Shown here piece by piece: positions 17,419 through 26,637 of a stretch of 64,000 nucleotides of DNA. Where the stretch lies: contig NZ_JAJUJJ010000015.1 of the NCBI RefSeq assembly GCF_029265375.1, positions 1-64,000 on the forward strand, in the 5' to 3' direction. Position 1 is the stretch's first letter. Each line of letters starts with the position of its first letter. A model generated the notes under the pieces. The model ran no database searches and had not been told where the DNA came from. It was given only the letters and a program-made list of their open reading frames with translations. Source of the stretch: Nesterenkonia sp. GTDB lineage: Bacteria; Actinomycetota; Actinomycetes; Actinomycetales; Micrococcaceae. A program made the translations under genes and the position numbers.

Positions 17419-19272
17419 CTACCGCAGCGGCAGCAGGGCCTGCACTGAGAATCCCCCGTCTGGGGTAGGGCCGGCGTGCATCTGACCTCCGACGGCGGCC
17501 GCTCGCTCCCTGAGTCCGGCCAGGCCGAGTCCGGCTCCGGGGGCGGGATCCACCGCCGGCTCCGGTGGGGCGGTGTTGACTACGCGGATGCGGAGCTGCG
17601 GGTGCCCGGCGTCGTCGTCGGAGATCTCACAGTCCACGCTCACCTCGGCAGAGGGGGCATGGCGCAGAGCATTGCTCAGCGCCTCCTGAACAATGCGGTA
17701 GGCCGCCAGTCCGGTGGCTGAGCTGGTCGCCGGCAGCTCCGCTGCCGCCAATCCGCGGTGGCGGATGGGTGTGCCGGAGGCCCGGGTGGCCTCCACCAGA
17801 GCGTCGATGTCCTCCAATCCCGGCTCCGGTGCGGTGGGCGCCTCGTCCCCTTCCCCGCGGAGGATGCTCAGCAGCATGCGCATCTCCCCCAGCGCCTGGC
17901 GTGAGGATCCGGCGATCTCGGCGAACTCCCGGCGGGCGGCTTCATCCATTCCGGGATTGCGGTATTGGGCGGTGGCCGCCTGCACGCTGATCACCGACAT
18001 GCTGTGGGCCACCACGTCGTGGAGTTCGCGGGCGATCCGGTTGCGCTCCTGCAGTTCCTTGCTGCGCCGGTCCTGCTCTGCACTGGAGCGCTCGGCGGCT
18101 TCCAGCCGGCCTGCGTTGAGGATCCACAGCCGTGCCAGGGATCCGATGAGTACGACGGCGGCACTGACGGAGGCGAAGACGATGCTGGAGGCCACAACGC
18201 CGGGCTGCAGTCCCGGGGAGGCTCCCAGCAGGGCGGCCAGGGTGAGCACTGCTCCGGCGCACCATGCCGAGGCTGCGTAGTACCAGGGGCGGGCGAGAGC
18301 GCCGACCGTCAGCGCTGCGCACTGGGTGATCAGCGCGGTCACCGGCCACGGCCAGACCGACTCCCCTGCGAAGGTGGCCAGCATGAGGGTGCCGGCTGCG
18401 GCCAGGGACAGCCCCAGTCCCCGCCACGCCCACCGCAGGGCCAGCACCACTGACGCGCTGTGTGCGGCCACCAGCACCATGGCCAGGGCGACGGGGACCT
18501 GGTAGACGGCGGCTGTGACCGGCCAGCCCACTGCCAGCAGCACGACTGCGGCGAAGCTCGCGCCGATCCAGGACCAGGCCTGGGGGCTGAATGAGGCGCT
18601 GGTGCCGCGCGCCGTGGTGGTCGGCCTGCCGGCGTCGGCGTCGTCGGTCCTCTGCGCCCCGGATCCCAGCAGCGCGGCGGTCAGCTGCGCATCCGCCCGG
18701 GCCAGTCCGGTCAGTGCTCGCGGGAGGGTGACCAGCAGCATCAGCCCGAGCACAAAGTGCACGGAGGAGTCCAGCAGATACTGCACGGAGGCGGACTCCG
18801 GCACCAGCTCCGGCTCGATCAGCTCCAGCAGCTGGATCAGCGTTCCGCCCTCGGGCAGGAACAGCGACCAGAAGAAGTAGGTGATCCCGGCGGGTGCCGC
18901 CAGCGTCCACACCAGCGCGGTCAGGCCGGTGAGCAGCCGCAGCGGCAGAGCTATGAGCGCTTCGAACACCAAGTCCAGCCAGCGCCTGGGATCGCCCATC
19001 AGCCGCAGCGGCCCCGTCAGGCCCGGGCCGGGCGGCCGGTAGACCATCGGCTCCACCTGCATCCCCCAGTACCGCAGCCGGCTGCGGTCCAGCTCGGCGA
19101 ACCCGGAGGCCACCATGAGGGTCAGCGGCATCAGCAGCGCGCCCACCCAGATCACGGCAGTGGCCAGGGAGACGGCGGTCATCGCGGCCAGCAGGCTGAA
19201 GCTGAAGACAGCTATCGGCGGTCCCGGCAGCAGGTAGGCGTAGTGGCGGGCCAGGGAGGTCACGATCTTCAC
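17419..19272 (-). CDS. Sensor histidine kinase, NarL-partner type
   Basis: The 617-residue protein has a GTG start. The N-terminal 200 residues match the actinobacterial 'putative sensor' domain (membrane spans flanking RLRYWGMQVEP and DPRRWLDLVFEALIALPLRL). They are followed by more spans to about residue 390, then a HisKA_3 box (NRIARELHDVVAHSMSVIS, near residue 413; His in ELHD) and a C-terminal ATPase domain (LAAYRIVQEALSNALRHAP; GAGLGLAGLRERAAAVGG). It should autophosphorylate and signal to the divergently encoded regulator 138 bp away. The signal is unknown; membrane state is one option given the desaturase downstream. Confidence 0.88.
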   Translation of the reverse strand: MKIVTSLARHYAYLLPGPPIAVFSFSLLAAMTAVSLATAVIWVGALLMPLTLMVASGFAELDRSRLRYWGMQVEPMVYRPPGPGLTGPLRLMGDPRRWLDLVFEALIALPLRLLTGLTALVWTLAAPAGITYFFWSLFLPEGGTLIQLLELIEPELVPESASVQYLLDSSVHFVLGLMLLVTLPRALTGLARADAQLTAALLGSGAQRTDDADAGRPTTTARGTSASFSPQAWSWIGASFAAVVLLAVGWPVTAAVYQVPVALAMVLVAAHSASVVLALRWAWRGLGLSLAAAGTLMLATFAGESVWPWPVTALITQCAALTVGALARPWYYAASAWCAGAVLTLAALLGASPGLQPGVVASSIVFASVSAAVVLIGSLARLWILNAGRLEAAERSSAEQDRRSKELQERNRIARELHDVVAHSMSVISVQAATAQYRNPGMDEAARREFAEIAGSSRQALGEMRMLLSILRGEGDEAPTAPEPGLEDIDALVEATRASGTPIRHRGLAAAELPATSSATGLAAYRIVQEALSNALRHAPSAEVSVDCEISDDDAGHPQLRIRVVNTAPPEPAVDPAPGAGLGLAGLRERAAAVGGQMHAGPTPDGGFSVQALLPLR

Positions 19273-19410
19273 ACTGGACCCCGATCAGCCCTGCGCGCAT
19301 CACCCTGCAGGTCACAGATGAGTCGGCGAGGCTCATACTTCGGAGGGACATGGTGCGCCAGAGGCGCGGGAACCCCGACAACGCAGGCGGCTCTGGGATA
19401 GCGTGGGGCC

Positions 19411-20091
19411 GTGAGCAAGACTGACCCATTCCCGGTGCGAGTGCTGATAGTGGACGACCAGTCGATGATTCGCGCCGGATTCGCTGCTCTGCTCGACGCC
19501 CAGGAAGGGTTGGAGGTGGTCGGCACAGCAGAGGACGGAGCCGGAATCACCGACGTGGTGCGCCGCACCCGGCCCGATGTGGTCATCATGGATATCCGGA
19601 TGCCCAAGGTCAATGGTCTGGAAGCTGCGCGCACAGTGCTCAGTATGCCGGGCGACCCGCCACGAATCCTGATGCTCACCACTTTTGATGCCGACGAGTA
19701 CGTATTCTCCGCGCTGCGTGCCGGCGCCAGCGGTTTTCTGCTGAAGGATGCGACCCCGGAGGAGCTGGTGCACGCGGTGCGGGTGGTGGCCTCAGGCGAG
19801 GCGCTGCTCTCGCCGAAGATCACCCGCACCCTGATCGCCGACTACGCAACGCGCCCCTCCGGCCCAACCCCGGATTCCACCCTGCTGAATGCGCTGACCG
19901 ACCGCGAACTGGATGTGATGCGGCTGGTGGCCCGGGGCCGTTCCAATGGTGAGATCGCCGATGAGCTGCATCTGGCCGAGCAGACGGTGAAGACCCACGT
20001 GTCCCGGATCCTGTCCAAGCTCAGCCTGCGGGACCGCACCCAGATCGTGGTGACCTCCTACGAATCCGGGCTGGTCCGCGCCGGCGAGTAG
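19411..20091 (+). CDS. NarL/LuxR-family response regulator
   Basis: The 226-residue protein starts with GTG. The receiver domain has DD (15-16), phospho-acceptor Asp61 in VIMDIRMPK, and the conserved Lys in FLLKDATPEE. The C-terminal LuxR-type helix-turn-helix spans LTDRELDVMRLVARGRSN to KTHVSRILSKL. It is the partner of the divergent histidine kinase and may control the desaturase gene. Confidence 0.92.
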   Translation: MSKTDPFPVRVLIVDDQSMIRAGFAALLDAQEGLEVVGTAEDGAGITDVVRRTRPDVVIMDIRMPKVNGLEAARTVLSMPGDPPRILMLTTFDADEYVFSALRAGASGFLLKDATPEELVHAVRVVASGEALLSPKITRTLIADYATRPSGPTPDSTLLNALTDRELDVMRLVARGRSNGEIADELHLAEQTVKTHVSRILSKLSLRDRTQIVVTSYESGLVRAGE

Positions 20092-20293
20092 CGCCCGTCT
20101 GTGGGAGCGCCACTGTGCGCTCACTGCAATGCCACGAAGGCCGGGCTGCGCAGACGAACCCCCGCAGCCCGTGCGTGTGCTGTGCTGCGGCTGGACCAGA
20201 ACATCAAGGCTTGAACGTGCTCTGATTGAATGGTCTGCGGAGACGATGCCGTTTACGGCACCCGCACCTGCCCGGAACCTGGAAGCGAGCCCG

Positions 20294-22486
20294 ATGACCA
20301 CCCACCCCACACCGCCCGTCGCGCAGAAGATCCCCACTGAGCGGACTCACCACGGAGACACGGTCGCCGACCCCTACGAATGGCTGCGGGACAAGGAGTC
20401 CGAGGAGGTCCTGGCGCATCTGCGGGCGGAGAACGCCTACACCGAGCAGGTGACCGCAGACCAGCAGCCGCTGCGGGATGCCATCTTCGCCGAGATCAAG
20501 CACCGCACAGTGGAGACCGACCTCTCGGTGCCGGCCCGGCGGGGCGACTGGTGGTGGTTCACCCGGACCATTGAGGGGCAGCAGCACCCGATCTACTGCC
20601 GCGTTCCGGTGGCGGACCCCGAGTCCTGGGAGCCGCCGGTCATCGAGCCTGGGGTCCCGCTGGAGGGCGAGGAGACCTACTTCGACACCAACGCGGAAGC
20701 CGCCAAGCACCCGTTCTACTCCATCGGCGGGATGGCCACCGACGACGCCGGCACGCTGCTGGCCTACTCCGAGGACACCACCGGCGATGAGCACTACACC
20801 CTGCGCTTCCGCCGCCTGGATACCGGAGAGACACTGGAGGAGCAGATCAGCAACGTCCACGGCGGACCGCTGCTGGACCCTGCTGGTGACTATGCCTACT
20901 ACATGGTGGCTGACGCCGCCTGGCGGCCCTACCGGCTCTACCAGCATCGCCTCGGCACCGACCCCGCCGCCGACCGGCTGCTGCTGGAGGTCACCGACGA
21001 GCAGCTGTGGAGCTTCCCCTACCTGTCGGCCGATAAGCGCGATCTGGTCATCTACTCCGGCAATTCGGAGTACAACGAAACCCGGATCATGGACCTGAGC
21101 GATCCGGCCTCCGAACCGGTGCTGCTCATCGGCGCAGACCGCCGGCTGGAGCACAATGTGGAGCCCTTCGAGCTCGACGGTGAGCGCATGCTGCTGATCA
21201 CCCACAACCAGGACGGGCCGAATAAGTCTGTCTCGCTGACCACTGCCGAGGCGCTGCGGTCTCAGCTCGAGGCGCCTAGTCTGGACCTGGGTCCGCGCGT
21301 GCTGGCCCATGAGGACACGGTGAAGCTGGATGATTCAGTGGCTGTGACCCGGGCCCAGATTCTGGTGCAGGCCCGGGTCAACACCAACCAGTCGGTCTAC
21401 CTGCTGCCGCTGCAGACTGTGCGGGCGGTGCGTGACGGCGCAGCTGCGGTGCCGACCTCCGAACTGTCTGGTCCAGCATTCGAAGCGGAGATGTTCACCG
21501 TGGAGCTGGTCCAGGCCGAATATGAGGCTCCGCTCTTCCGCGTGCGGTTCTCCTCCTGGCTGATTCCCGACCGGGTCTACGACGTCCCGCACGCCGAACC
21601 CACACCGCTGCTGCGGAGGGAGACTCCGGTCAACGACGTCGACCTGGACAACTACCGGGCTCTGCGGCTGTGGGCCCCCACCGGCCAGCAGTGGCCCGAC
21701 GGCAGCGAGGTCAGCATTCCTGTCACGGTGCTGCATCACAAGGATGTGACCCCTGACGGCACCAATCCGACGCTGGTCTACGGGTACGGGTCCTATGAGA
21801 TCTCCATGGATCCGGGATTCGGCATTCCGCGGCTGAGCCTGCTGGACCGCGGGATCGTGTTCGCAGTGGCCCACGTGCGCGGCGGCGGCGAGCTGGGCCG
21901 CAAATGGTACGACCACGGCAAGAAGCTGCAGAAGAAGAACACCTTCACCGACTTCCTCACCGCCACCGACTACCTGGTGGAGACCGGCTGGGCTGATCCG
22001 CAGCGAATCGCGGCCCTGGGAGGATCAGCTGGCGGGCTGCTGATGGGCGCTGTGGCGAATATGGCGCCGGAGAAGTACCGGGCGATCGTGGCGCAGGTGC
22101 CGTTCGTGGACAATCTGACCAGCATCCTGGATCCGGATCTTCCGCTCTCGGCTCTGGAGTGGGAAGAGTGGGGCAACCCGATCCAGGACCCGGAGGTGTA
22201 TCAGTACATGAAGTCCTACTCGCCGTATGAGAACGTGCAGGAGGCGCAGTATCCGGCGATCGCCGCGGTCACCTCACTGCATGACACACGCGTGCTCTAC
22301 GTGGAGCCGGCCAAGTGGGTGCAGAGGCTGCGCGAGCACCAGCAGGGGGATGCCCCGATTGTGCTGAAGACCGAGATGGACGGCGGCCACGGAGGCGCCT
22401 CCGGACGGTATGAGAAGTGGAAGGACCGCGCCTGGGACTACGCGTTCGTGGCCCACTGGCTGGGCGCTGCGGACCGCAGGTTCTGA
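20294..22486 (+). CDS. S9-family oligopeptidase (prolyl oligopeptidase/oligopeptidase B)
   Basis: The start at MTTHPTPPVAQKIP fits the family N-terminus; an in-frame ATG at 20246 is possible. The 730-residue protein has a beta-propeller N-terminal part (for example YEWLRDKESEEVLAHL, DTNAEAAKHPFYSIGG, YSGNSEYNETRIMDL) and a C-terminal alpha/beta hydrolase. The catalytic triad is Ser578 (ALGGSAGGLLMG), Asp664 (TSLHDTRVLY) and His699 (MDGGHGG). GGELGRKWYDHGKKLQKKNTF segments are typical of oligopeptidase B. It is cytoplasmic (no signal peptide) and cleaves short peptides, probably after basic residues. Confidence 0.9.
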   Translation: MTTHPTPPVAQKIPTERTHHGDTVADPYEWLRDKESEEVLAHLRAENAYTEQVTADQQPLRDAIFAEIKHRTVETDLSVPARRGDWWWFTRTIEGQQHPIYCRVPVADPESWEPPVIEPGVPLEGEETYFDTNAEAAKHPFYSIGGMATDDAGTLLAYSEDTTGDEHYTLRFRRLDTGETLEEQISNVHGGPLLDPAGDYAYYMVADAAWRPYRLYQHRLGTDPAADRLLLEVTDEQLWSFPYLSADKRDLVIYSGNSEYNETRIMDLSDPASEPVLLIGADRRLEHNVEPFELDGERMLLITHNQDGPNKSVSLTTAEALRSQLEAPSLDLGPRVLAHEDTVKLDDSVAVTRAQILVQARVNTNQSVYLLPLQTVRAVRDGAAAVPTSELSGPAFEAEMFTVELVQAEYEAPLFRVRFSSWLIPDRVYDVPHAEPTPLLRRETPVNDVDLDNYRALRLWAPTGQQWPDGSEVSIPVTVLHHKDVTPDGTNPTLVYGYGSYEISMDPGFGIPRLSLLDRGIVFAVAHVRGGGELGRKWYDHGKKLQKKNTFTDFLTATDYLVETGWADPQRIAALGGSAGGLLMGAVANMAPEKYRAIVAQVPFVDNLTSILDPDLPLSALEWEEWGNPIQDPEVYQYMKSYSPYENVQEAQYPAIAAVTSLHDTRVLYVEPAKWVQRLREHQQGDAPIVLKTEMDGGHGGASGRYEKWKDRAWDYAFVAHWLGAADRRF

Positions 22487-22493
22487 ACTCCCG

Positions 22494-22566
22494 CGTCGAG
22501 TGGCGGATTTACTGCAGCAAACCGGTCAGAATCGCCGATGAGGTGCAGTAAATCCGCCACTCGACG
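22494..22566. repeat. Perfect 23-bp inverted repeat between convergent genes
   Basis: The arms at 22494-22516 and 22544-22566 are exact reverse complements (CGTCGAGTGGCGGATTTACT-GCA and its complement), with a 27-nt loop. It begins 8 bp after the oligopeptidase stop and ends 42 bp before the ppa stop. It could act as a bidirectional terminator, but lacks a T-tract and is unusually long and AT-rich at the stem top, so a mobile palindromic element is also possible. Confidence 0.92.
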
Positions 22567-22607
22567 GTAGTGGGGGCGGGCGGCGCAGGCCGTGAGCGGC
22601 TGGGGGT

Positions 22608-23093
22608 TCAGCCGGCGAAGCGCTCGATAGAGCGCTGCAGTTCCGCCTCGGCCTCCTGACGGCCGGCCCAGCCTTCGATCTTCACCCATTTGCCGGGCTC
22701 CAGATCCTTGTACCGGGTGAAGAAGTGCTCGATCTCCTTCACCAGGAAGTCATTGAGGTCTGAGATGTCCTGGATCTCATCGAACCGCTTGTCGTCCGGG
22801 ACGCAGACCAGCTTGGCGTCGCCGCCGCCGTCGTCGGTCATATTCAGCACGCCGATGGGACGAGCCTCCACCACCACGCCGGGGATCAGGTCCACACCCG
22901 GAATGTAGACCAGTGCGTCCAGGGGGTCGCCGTCCTCACCCAGGGTGTCGTCGAAGTAGCCGTAGTGAGTGGGGTACTGCATGGGGGTGTACAGCACGCG
23001 GTCCAGGCGGAGCCGGTGGGTCTCGTGGTCGATTTCGTACTTCACCCGGGAGCCGGCAGGGATTTCGATGGTCACATCGCGGACGAGGGCCAC
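22608..23093 (-). CDS. ppa: Inorganic pyrophosphatase
   Basis: The 161-residue family I enzyme has [36 protein letters not shown] with the catalytic DxDPxD-type acidic cluster, and [19 protein letters not shown]. Length and motifs are canonical for actinobacterial soluble pyrophosphatases. It hydrolyses PPi in the cytoplasm. Upstream, ribosome site AGGAGG-like DNA (GAAGGAGG) precedes the ATG. Confidence 0.95.
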   Translation of the reverse strand: MALVRDVTIEIPAGSRVKYEIDHETHRLRLDRVLYTPMQYPTHYGYFDDTLGEDGDPLDALVYIPGVDLIPGVVVEARPIGVLNMTDDGGGDAKLVCVPDDKRFDEIQDISDLNDFLVKEIEHFFTRYKDLEPGKWVKIEGWAGRQEAEAELQRSIERFAG

Positions 23094-23188
23094 GGTTCCT
23101 CCTTCAAGAACATGGAAAAATTCACTGCTCAGCGTATAACGGCGCCAGCCATCTCCGCTGTGCGCCTACCTTCGGCCCTCGCGCCCCA

Positions 23189-24615
23189 TCAGGACTGCTC
23201 GGCGCCGGAGCGCCGGTCCGCCGAAGGAGTGTCCTCAGATTGGGGCGCAGGCCCGGCCGCGCCGTCGCCCTCTTGCTCGGCAGGCCCTCGGCGGAAGAGA
23301 CGGGTTCTTTCGATGGCGAGGTAGAGCACCACGCCGGTGACGATGCCGGCGATAGCGCCGTGAGTGGCCAGCACCACCGCTGTCACACCGGCGACGCCGC
23401 GCTGGGCGGAGGTCTCAATCTGACCCAAACCGATGGTGATGCTGACATATCCGGTCAGGATCAGGGTCAGCGCCAGCGCGATCGGCAGCACCGGCTGGAA
23501 GATGGACACCAGCGGCAGCAGGAAGATCCCGATCATGAATGCCAGCATCATGGTGCCGATGCCGCCATAGATGGAGTCCATGGCTTTGCGGCCCTGCTTA
23601 TGGCGTTCCAGCACGGAGGCGTGTCCGGCGGTCCAGATCGGTCCGGCCAGCGCCGGGGGGGCGCCAGGAGCGCGACTGCCAGATTGCGCACTCCGGTGAC
23701 CAGATGCAGCCGGGTGATGCTGGTGTCGATCTTTTCGTCCTGGCGGACCTTGTCCGCGTTCGTGGTCAGCTCATTGCCCACCACCATGTTCCCGAAGGCG
23801 ATGACATAGGCGATGATCGCGGTGGGGATCGCCAGCAGGAAGACTTCGGCAGGCAGCAGACCCACGGCAAACGGGGTGTAGCTGAACATTCCGACGAAGT
23901 CGGGCTTGGCGATGCAGCACTCCACATCCGGACGCGGATACTCAGCCACGGCCCAGCCGATGGCGATAGCAATGAGCATCGGCGGGATGCGACCGTAACT
24001 GGAGATCAGCCGCGCAAGCTTGTTCTTCTCCGCCAGCCGGCGGAAGGAGAGTGAGAAGAGGAAGATGAACGACAGCAGGGCTCCAACAACAATGGAGACC
24101 GGGGTCTCCACCACGGATTCGCCCTCGGAGATCTCGCCCAGCAACGCGGCGATCCCGGCCCCGATGAGGATTCCAGCCTTGATGAACTTCGGCAGATTGG
24201 TGACCAGCTTCCCACCCAGTCTCGTCACACCCAGCACCGTCATCAGCGCGAAGACCAGCAGCTGCAGGGCAAAGACGGCCTGGACTGCTTCCGGACCGGG
24301 TTCGCAGTCGCTGAGGTAGATCAGCACGATCGGGATCCCGGCAGTGATGAATCCCGGGAACATCGGCACTCCTAGAGCGATGCCTGCGAGCATGAAGACT
24401 TTGAACGTGATCACGAAGGCCAGCGCCACCTCGAAGGACATGCCCATGGTCTGCTGCAGCAGCGGGATCAGGCCCAGGCCGACCACGAACATGACCATGC
24501 CCTGGATGAACTCGGGAAGCTCCAACCGGTAATGCACCAGCGGCAGACGGATCTTGAAGGGGCCGAGGGGCCAATACGGCTGCTCCTGGCCGTGGGCCCG
24601 GGTGTAGATGGGCAT
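23189..24615 (-). pseudogene. Multi-pass permease, frameshifted at a homopolymer
   Basis: One gene is split over two frames. The first part (start MPIYTRAHGQ, preceded by GAGGAG) has about ten hydrophobic spans (for example GMVMFVVGLGLIPLL, FPGFITAGIPIVLIYL, AIPTAIIAYVIAFGNMVVG). The second resumes at LAGPIWTAGHASVLERH and adds four more spans. The switch occurs at a run of seven G on the plus strand (near 23655-23661). One extra base, or two fewer, would join them into about 475 residues. The fold looks NCS2/SulP-like, but I do not recognise the substrate. Sequencing error, true mutation or slippage are all possible. Confidence 0.7.
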
Positions 24616-24814
24616 CGGGGCGCTGCTCCTCTGCTGAAGGCTCGGGGAAAGAGTCGGGGTGACAGCCCTATCATTCAGCTGCGTGATGCACCTCATCTAA
24701 GCGACGTTTCGCTGTACGGACCGCTGCGGACAGGCAACGGCGCCGTATCCGGCGTGCACTCCGCCCCGGACTTTCCACCGCAGCTGCGAGAAGAGTCCCC
24801 TGCAGCAGCGCTGT

Positions 24815-25993
24815 TCAGCTCGGCAGGCTCAGCTCTACACCAAGCTGCCGGGCCAGCGTGCGGCCGGCAGTCTTCACCCGAGCCGTCACGCTGCGGGTCG
24901 GTACGCCCGGTTCGGGGAAGACCGTGTTGACCTGCAGCAGGCCGCCGGCGCGCTGCAGATCCACCCGTCCGATCAGCCGGTGACCCGAGAGCAGAGCCAT
25001 CACATAGTGGCCGTAGATCCGTTTGCTGCGCGGAACATAGGCCTCGAAGGTGTAGTCAAAGCCGAAGATCCGCCGGGCCCGGCCGCGGTCACGCAGCAGC
25101 GGGTCGAATGGGCCGATCAGCCGCGCAGTCCGGGCTTCTCCCAGCCCGTGGTCCTCCGGCATCGGGGCATCCAGCAGCTCCGGCAGGCAGTACGCCGTCT
25201 CTTTCCAGCCGGGCACGGTCAGCTGCGCCAGCTGTGCCAGAGCAATGCCCTGCTCGGCGTCGGGCCGGCTGAGGTGATAGTGGTGGGCGAAGTCCGCGGC
25301 GGTCATCACGCCCAAATGCGCGGCGGCACGCTGCGCCAGGCGGGCACGCAGCGCGTCCGGCGGGTCGTGCTCGGCCTCGCGCACGGCGGCCGGCAGGGCC
25401 CGCTCGGGCAGGTCAAAGAGCCGCACGACGCCGTCGCGGGCGGTGATCACCAGCTCCCCGGTCCTGACCATATACTCGGCAGCCTGTTTCACCTCTGACC
25501 AGTTCCATCCGGTGGTCCGCGCCGAACCGAGGGCCTTCTCTATGGTGCCGATCTGCACACCGCGGGGTTGGGCGCCGACCACCTCGCGGATCTGCGAGCG
25601 CAGCGCGGGGGTGAGCGTCCCGGCGTAGCGCTGGCGGGCCCGCTCGCGGAAATACTGTCTGCGCAGCTCCAGCAGCGGCCAGTCCTGCATCGGGAACAGG
25701 CAGGCCACTTTGGTGAACGCCTCGAAGGAGACCGGACTCTTCTGAGGCCACAGGGACGCATCGACGTCGTCGGCCCGGTGCTGCCGGGGCAGCCGGGTCA
25801 GACAGGTCAGCCGCTGAGCGGTGGAGACCCGCATGAGCGGATCGAGCTGGATCAGCCCAGCAGAACGCAGAACATCGGCCGCAGTGCTGTACTCACCCGG
25901 ACCGCTCGGATCGGGGATCCTTTGGGCAGAGACGACGGCGGCACGCACCCACTCCTGGGTGACCGGGATTGTGTCGGCAGTCACAGGCCCCAT
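24815..25993 (-). CDS. YcaQ/winged-helix (HTH_42) family protein, possible DNA glycosylase
   Basis: The product is about 392 residues; starts at 25993 (ATG) or 25984 (GTG) are both plausible. IQLDPLMRV near residue 50 carries the Q-x-D motif reported as catalytic in YcaQ-type interstrand-crosslink glycosylases. The centre has winged-helix segments (IGTIEKALGSARTTGWNWSE, AAEYMVRTGELVITARDGV), and the C-terminal half has GPFDPLLRDRGRARRIFGFDYTFE and GRVDLQRAGG, typical of the family. Related proteins in antibiotic producers protect against alkylating natural products. No biosynthetic cluster is adjacent, so a general repair role is more likely. Confidence 0.8.
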   Translation of the reverse strand: MGPVTADTIPVTQEWVRAAVVSAQRIPDPSGPGEYSTAADVLRSAGLIQLDPLMRVSTAQRLTCLTRLPRQHRADDVDASLWPQKSPVSFEAFTKVACLFPMQDWPLLELRRQYFRERARQRYAGTLTPALRSQIREVVGAQPRGVQIGTIEKALGSARTTGWNWSEVKQAAEYMVRTGELVITARDGVVRLFDLPERALPAAVREAEHDPPDALRARLAQRAAAHLGVMTAADFAHHYHLSRPDAEQGIALAQLAQLTVPGWKETAYCLPELLDAPMPEDHGLGEARTARLIGPFDPLLRDRGRARRIFGFDYTFEAYVPRSKRIYGHYVMALLSGHRLIGRVDLQRAGGLLQVNTVFPEPGVPTRSVTARVKTAGRTLARQLGVELSLPS

Positions 25994-26027
25994 CCTGCCA
26001 CGGCACCGCGACACGCTCCGGGGCGCC

Positions 26028-26627
26028 TCAGAGTTCAAGGTCGAAGAGCTCGCAGACAGTGTTGTAGTAGCGGCGGGTGGTGCCCCGATAGGTCATGCCG
26101 AGCCGCCGGGCCACGGCCTGGGAGGCAGCGTTGTCCGGATGGGTGACCGCTACCAGTCTGGCCAGCCCCTGGGCGCAGGCATGCTCCACCAGCGCCTGGG
26201 CTGACTCGGAGGCGATGCCCTGTCCCCAGGCTGTGGGGTGCAGGTGCCAGCCGATCTCCGTCTCATCCTGCTGCCCGGATACCCCGTCGGAGAGGGGAAT
26301 GGGCTTCAGCAGCGCGAATCCGGCGGGCTCGGGATCCGCGGCGCCCCGGGCACGGCGCTCGACCAGCCACACACCGCTTGCCGGGCCGAACAGGGAGCCG
26401 TAGCGCTCGATCCGCGCCGCAGCCTGCTCGCGAGTGGTCTGCACCTCGCCCTTGCCGATGTATCGGACCACCTCCGGACGGGAGTACATGTCCAGGACGA
26501 ACTCGAGGTCCTGCTGCACCGGCGGACGCAGCCGCAGCCGGCCGGTCTGCAGCACGGCCCCGGTTCCTCCGCTCACCGGCTGCGCCCCGCCAGCCGGTGC
26601 TCCAGGCCGGCACGTACGGCTGGCCAT
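26028..26627 (-). CDS. GNAT N-acetyltransferase (RimJ/RimL-like)
   Basis: The product is up to 199 residues. It has the RimJ-like pattern LQTGRLRLRPPVQQDLEFVL, then VRYIGKGEVQTTREQAAARI, EIGWHLHPTAWGQGIASESAQ (acetyl-CoA site) and VAVTHPDNAASQAVARRLGM. A GTG at 26555 preceded by GGAGGA would give a shorter and more family-like N-terminus, so the start is uncertain. It lies 11 bp after another GNAT gene on the same strand. The substrate is unknown. Confidence 0.82.
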   Translation of the reverse strand: MASRTCRPGAPAGGAQPVSGGTGAVLQTGRLRLRPPVQQDLEFVLDMYSRPEVVRYIGKGEVQTTREQAAARIERYGSLFGPASGVWLVERRARGAADPEPAGFALLKPIPLSDGVSGQQDETEIGWHLHPTAWGQGIASESAQALVEHACAQGLARLVAVTHPDNAASQAVARRLGMTYRGTTRRYYNTVCELFDLEL

Positions 26628-26637
26628 TCAGTGGTGC

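Noticed and set aside
17942-19429. Roughly 495-codon minus-strand open frame within the histidine kinase region
   Set aside because: It runs antiparallel in codon position to the kinase gene, is arginine/glycine-rich and has no family features: a GC-rich shadow frame.
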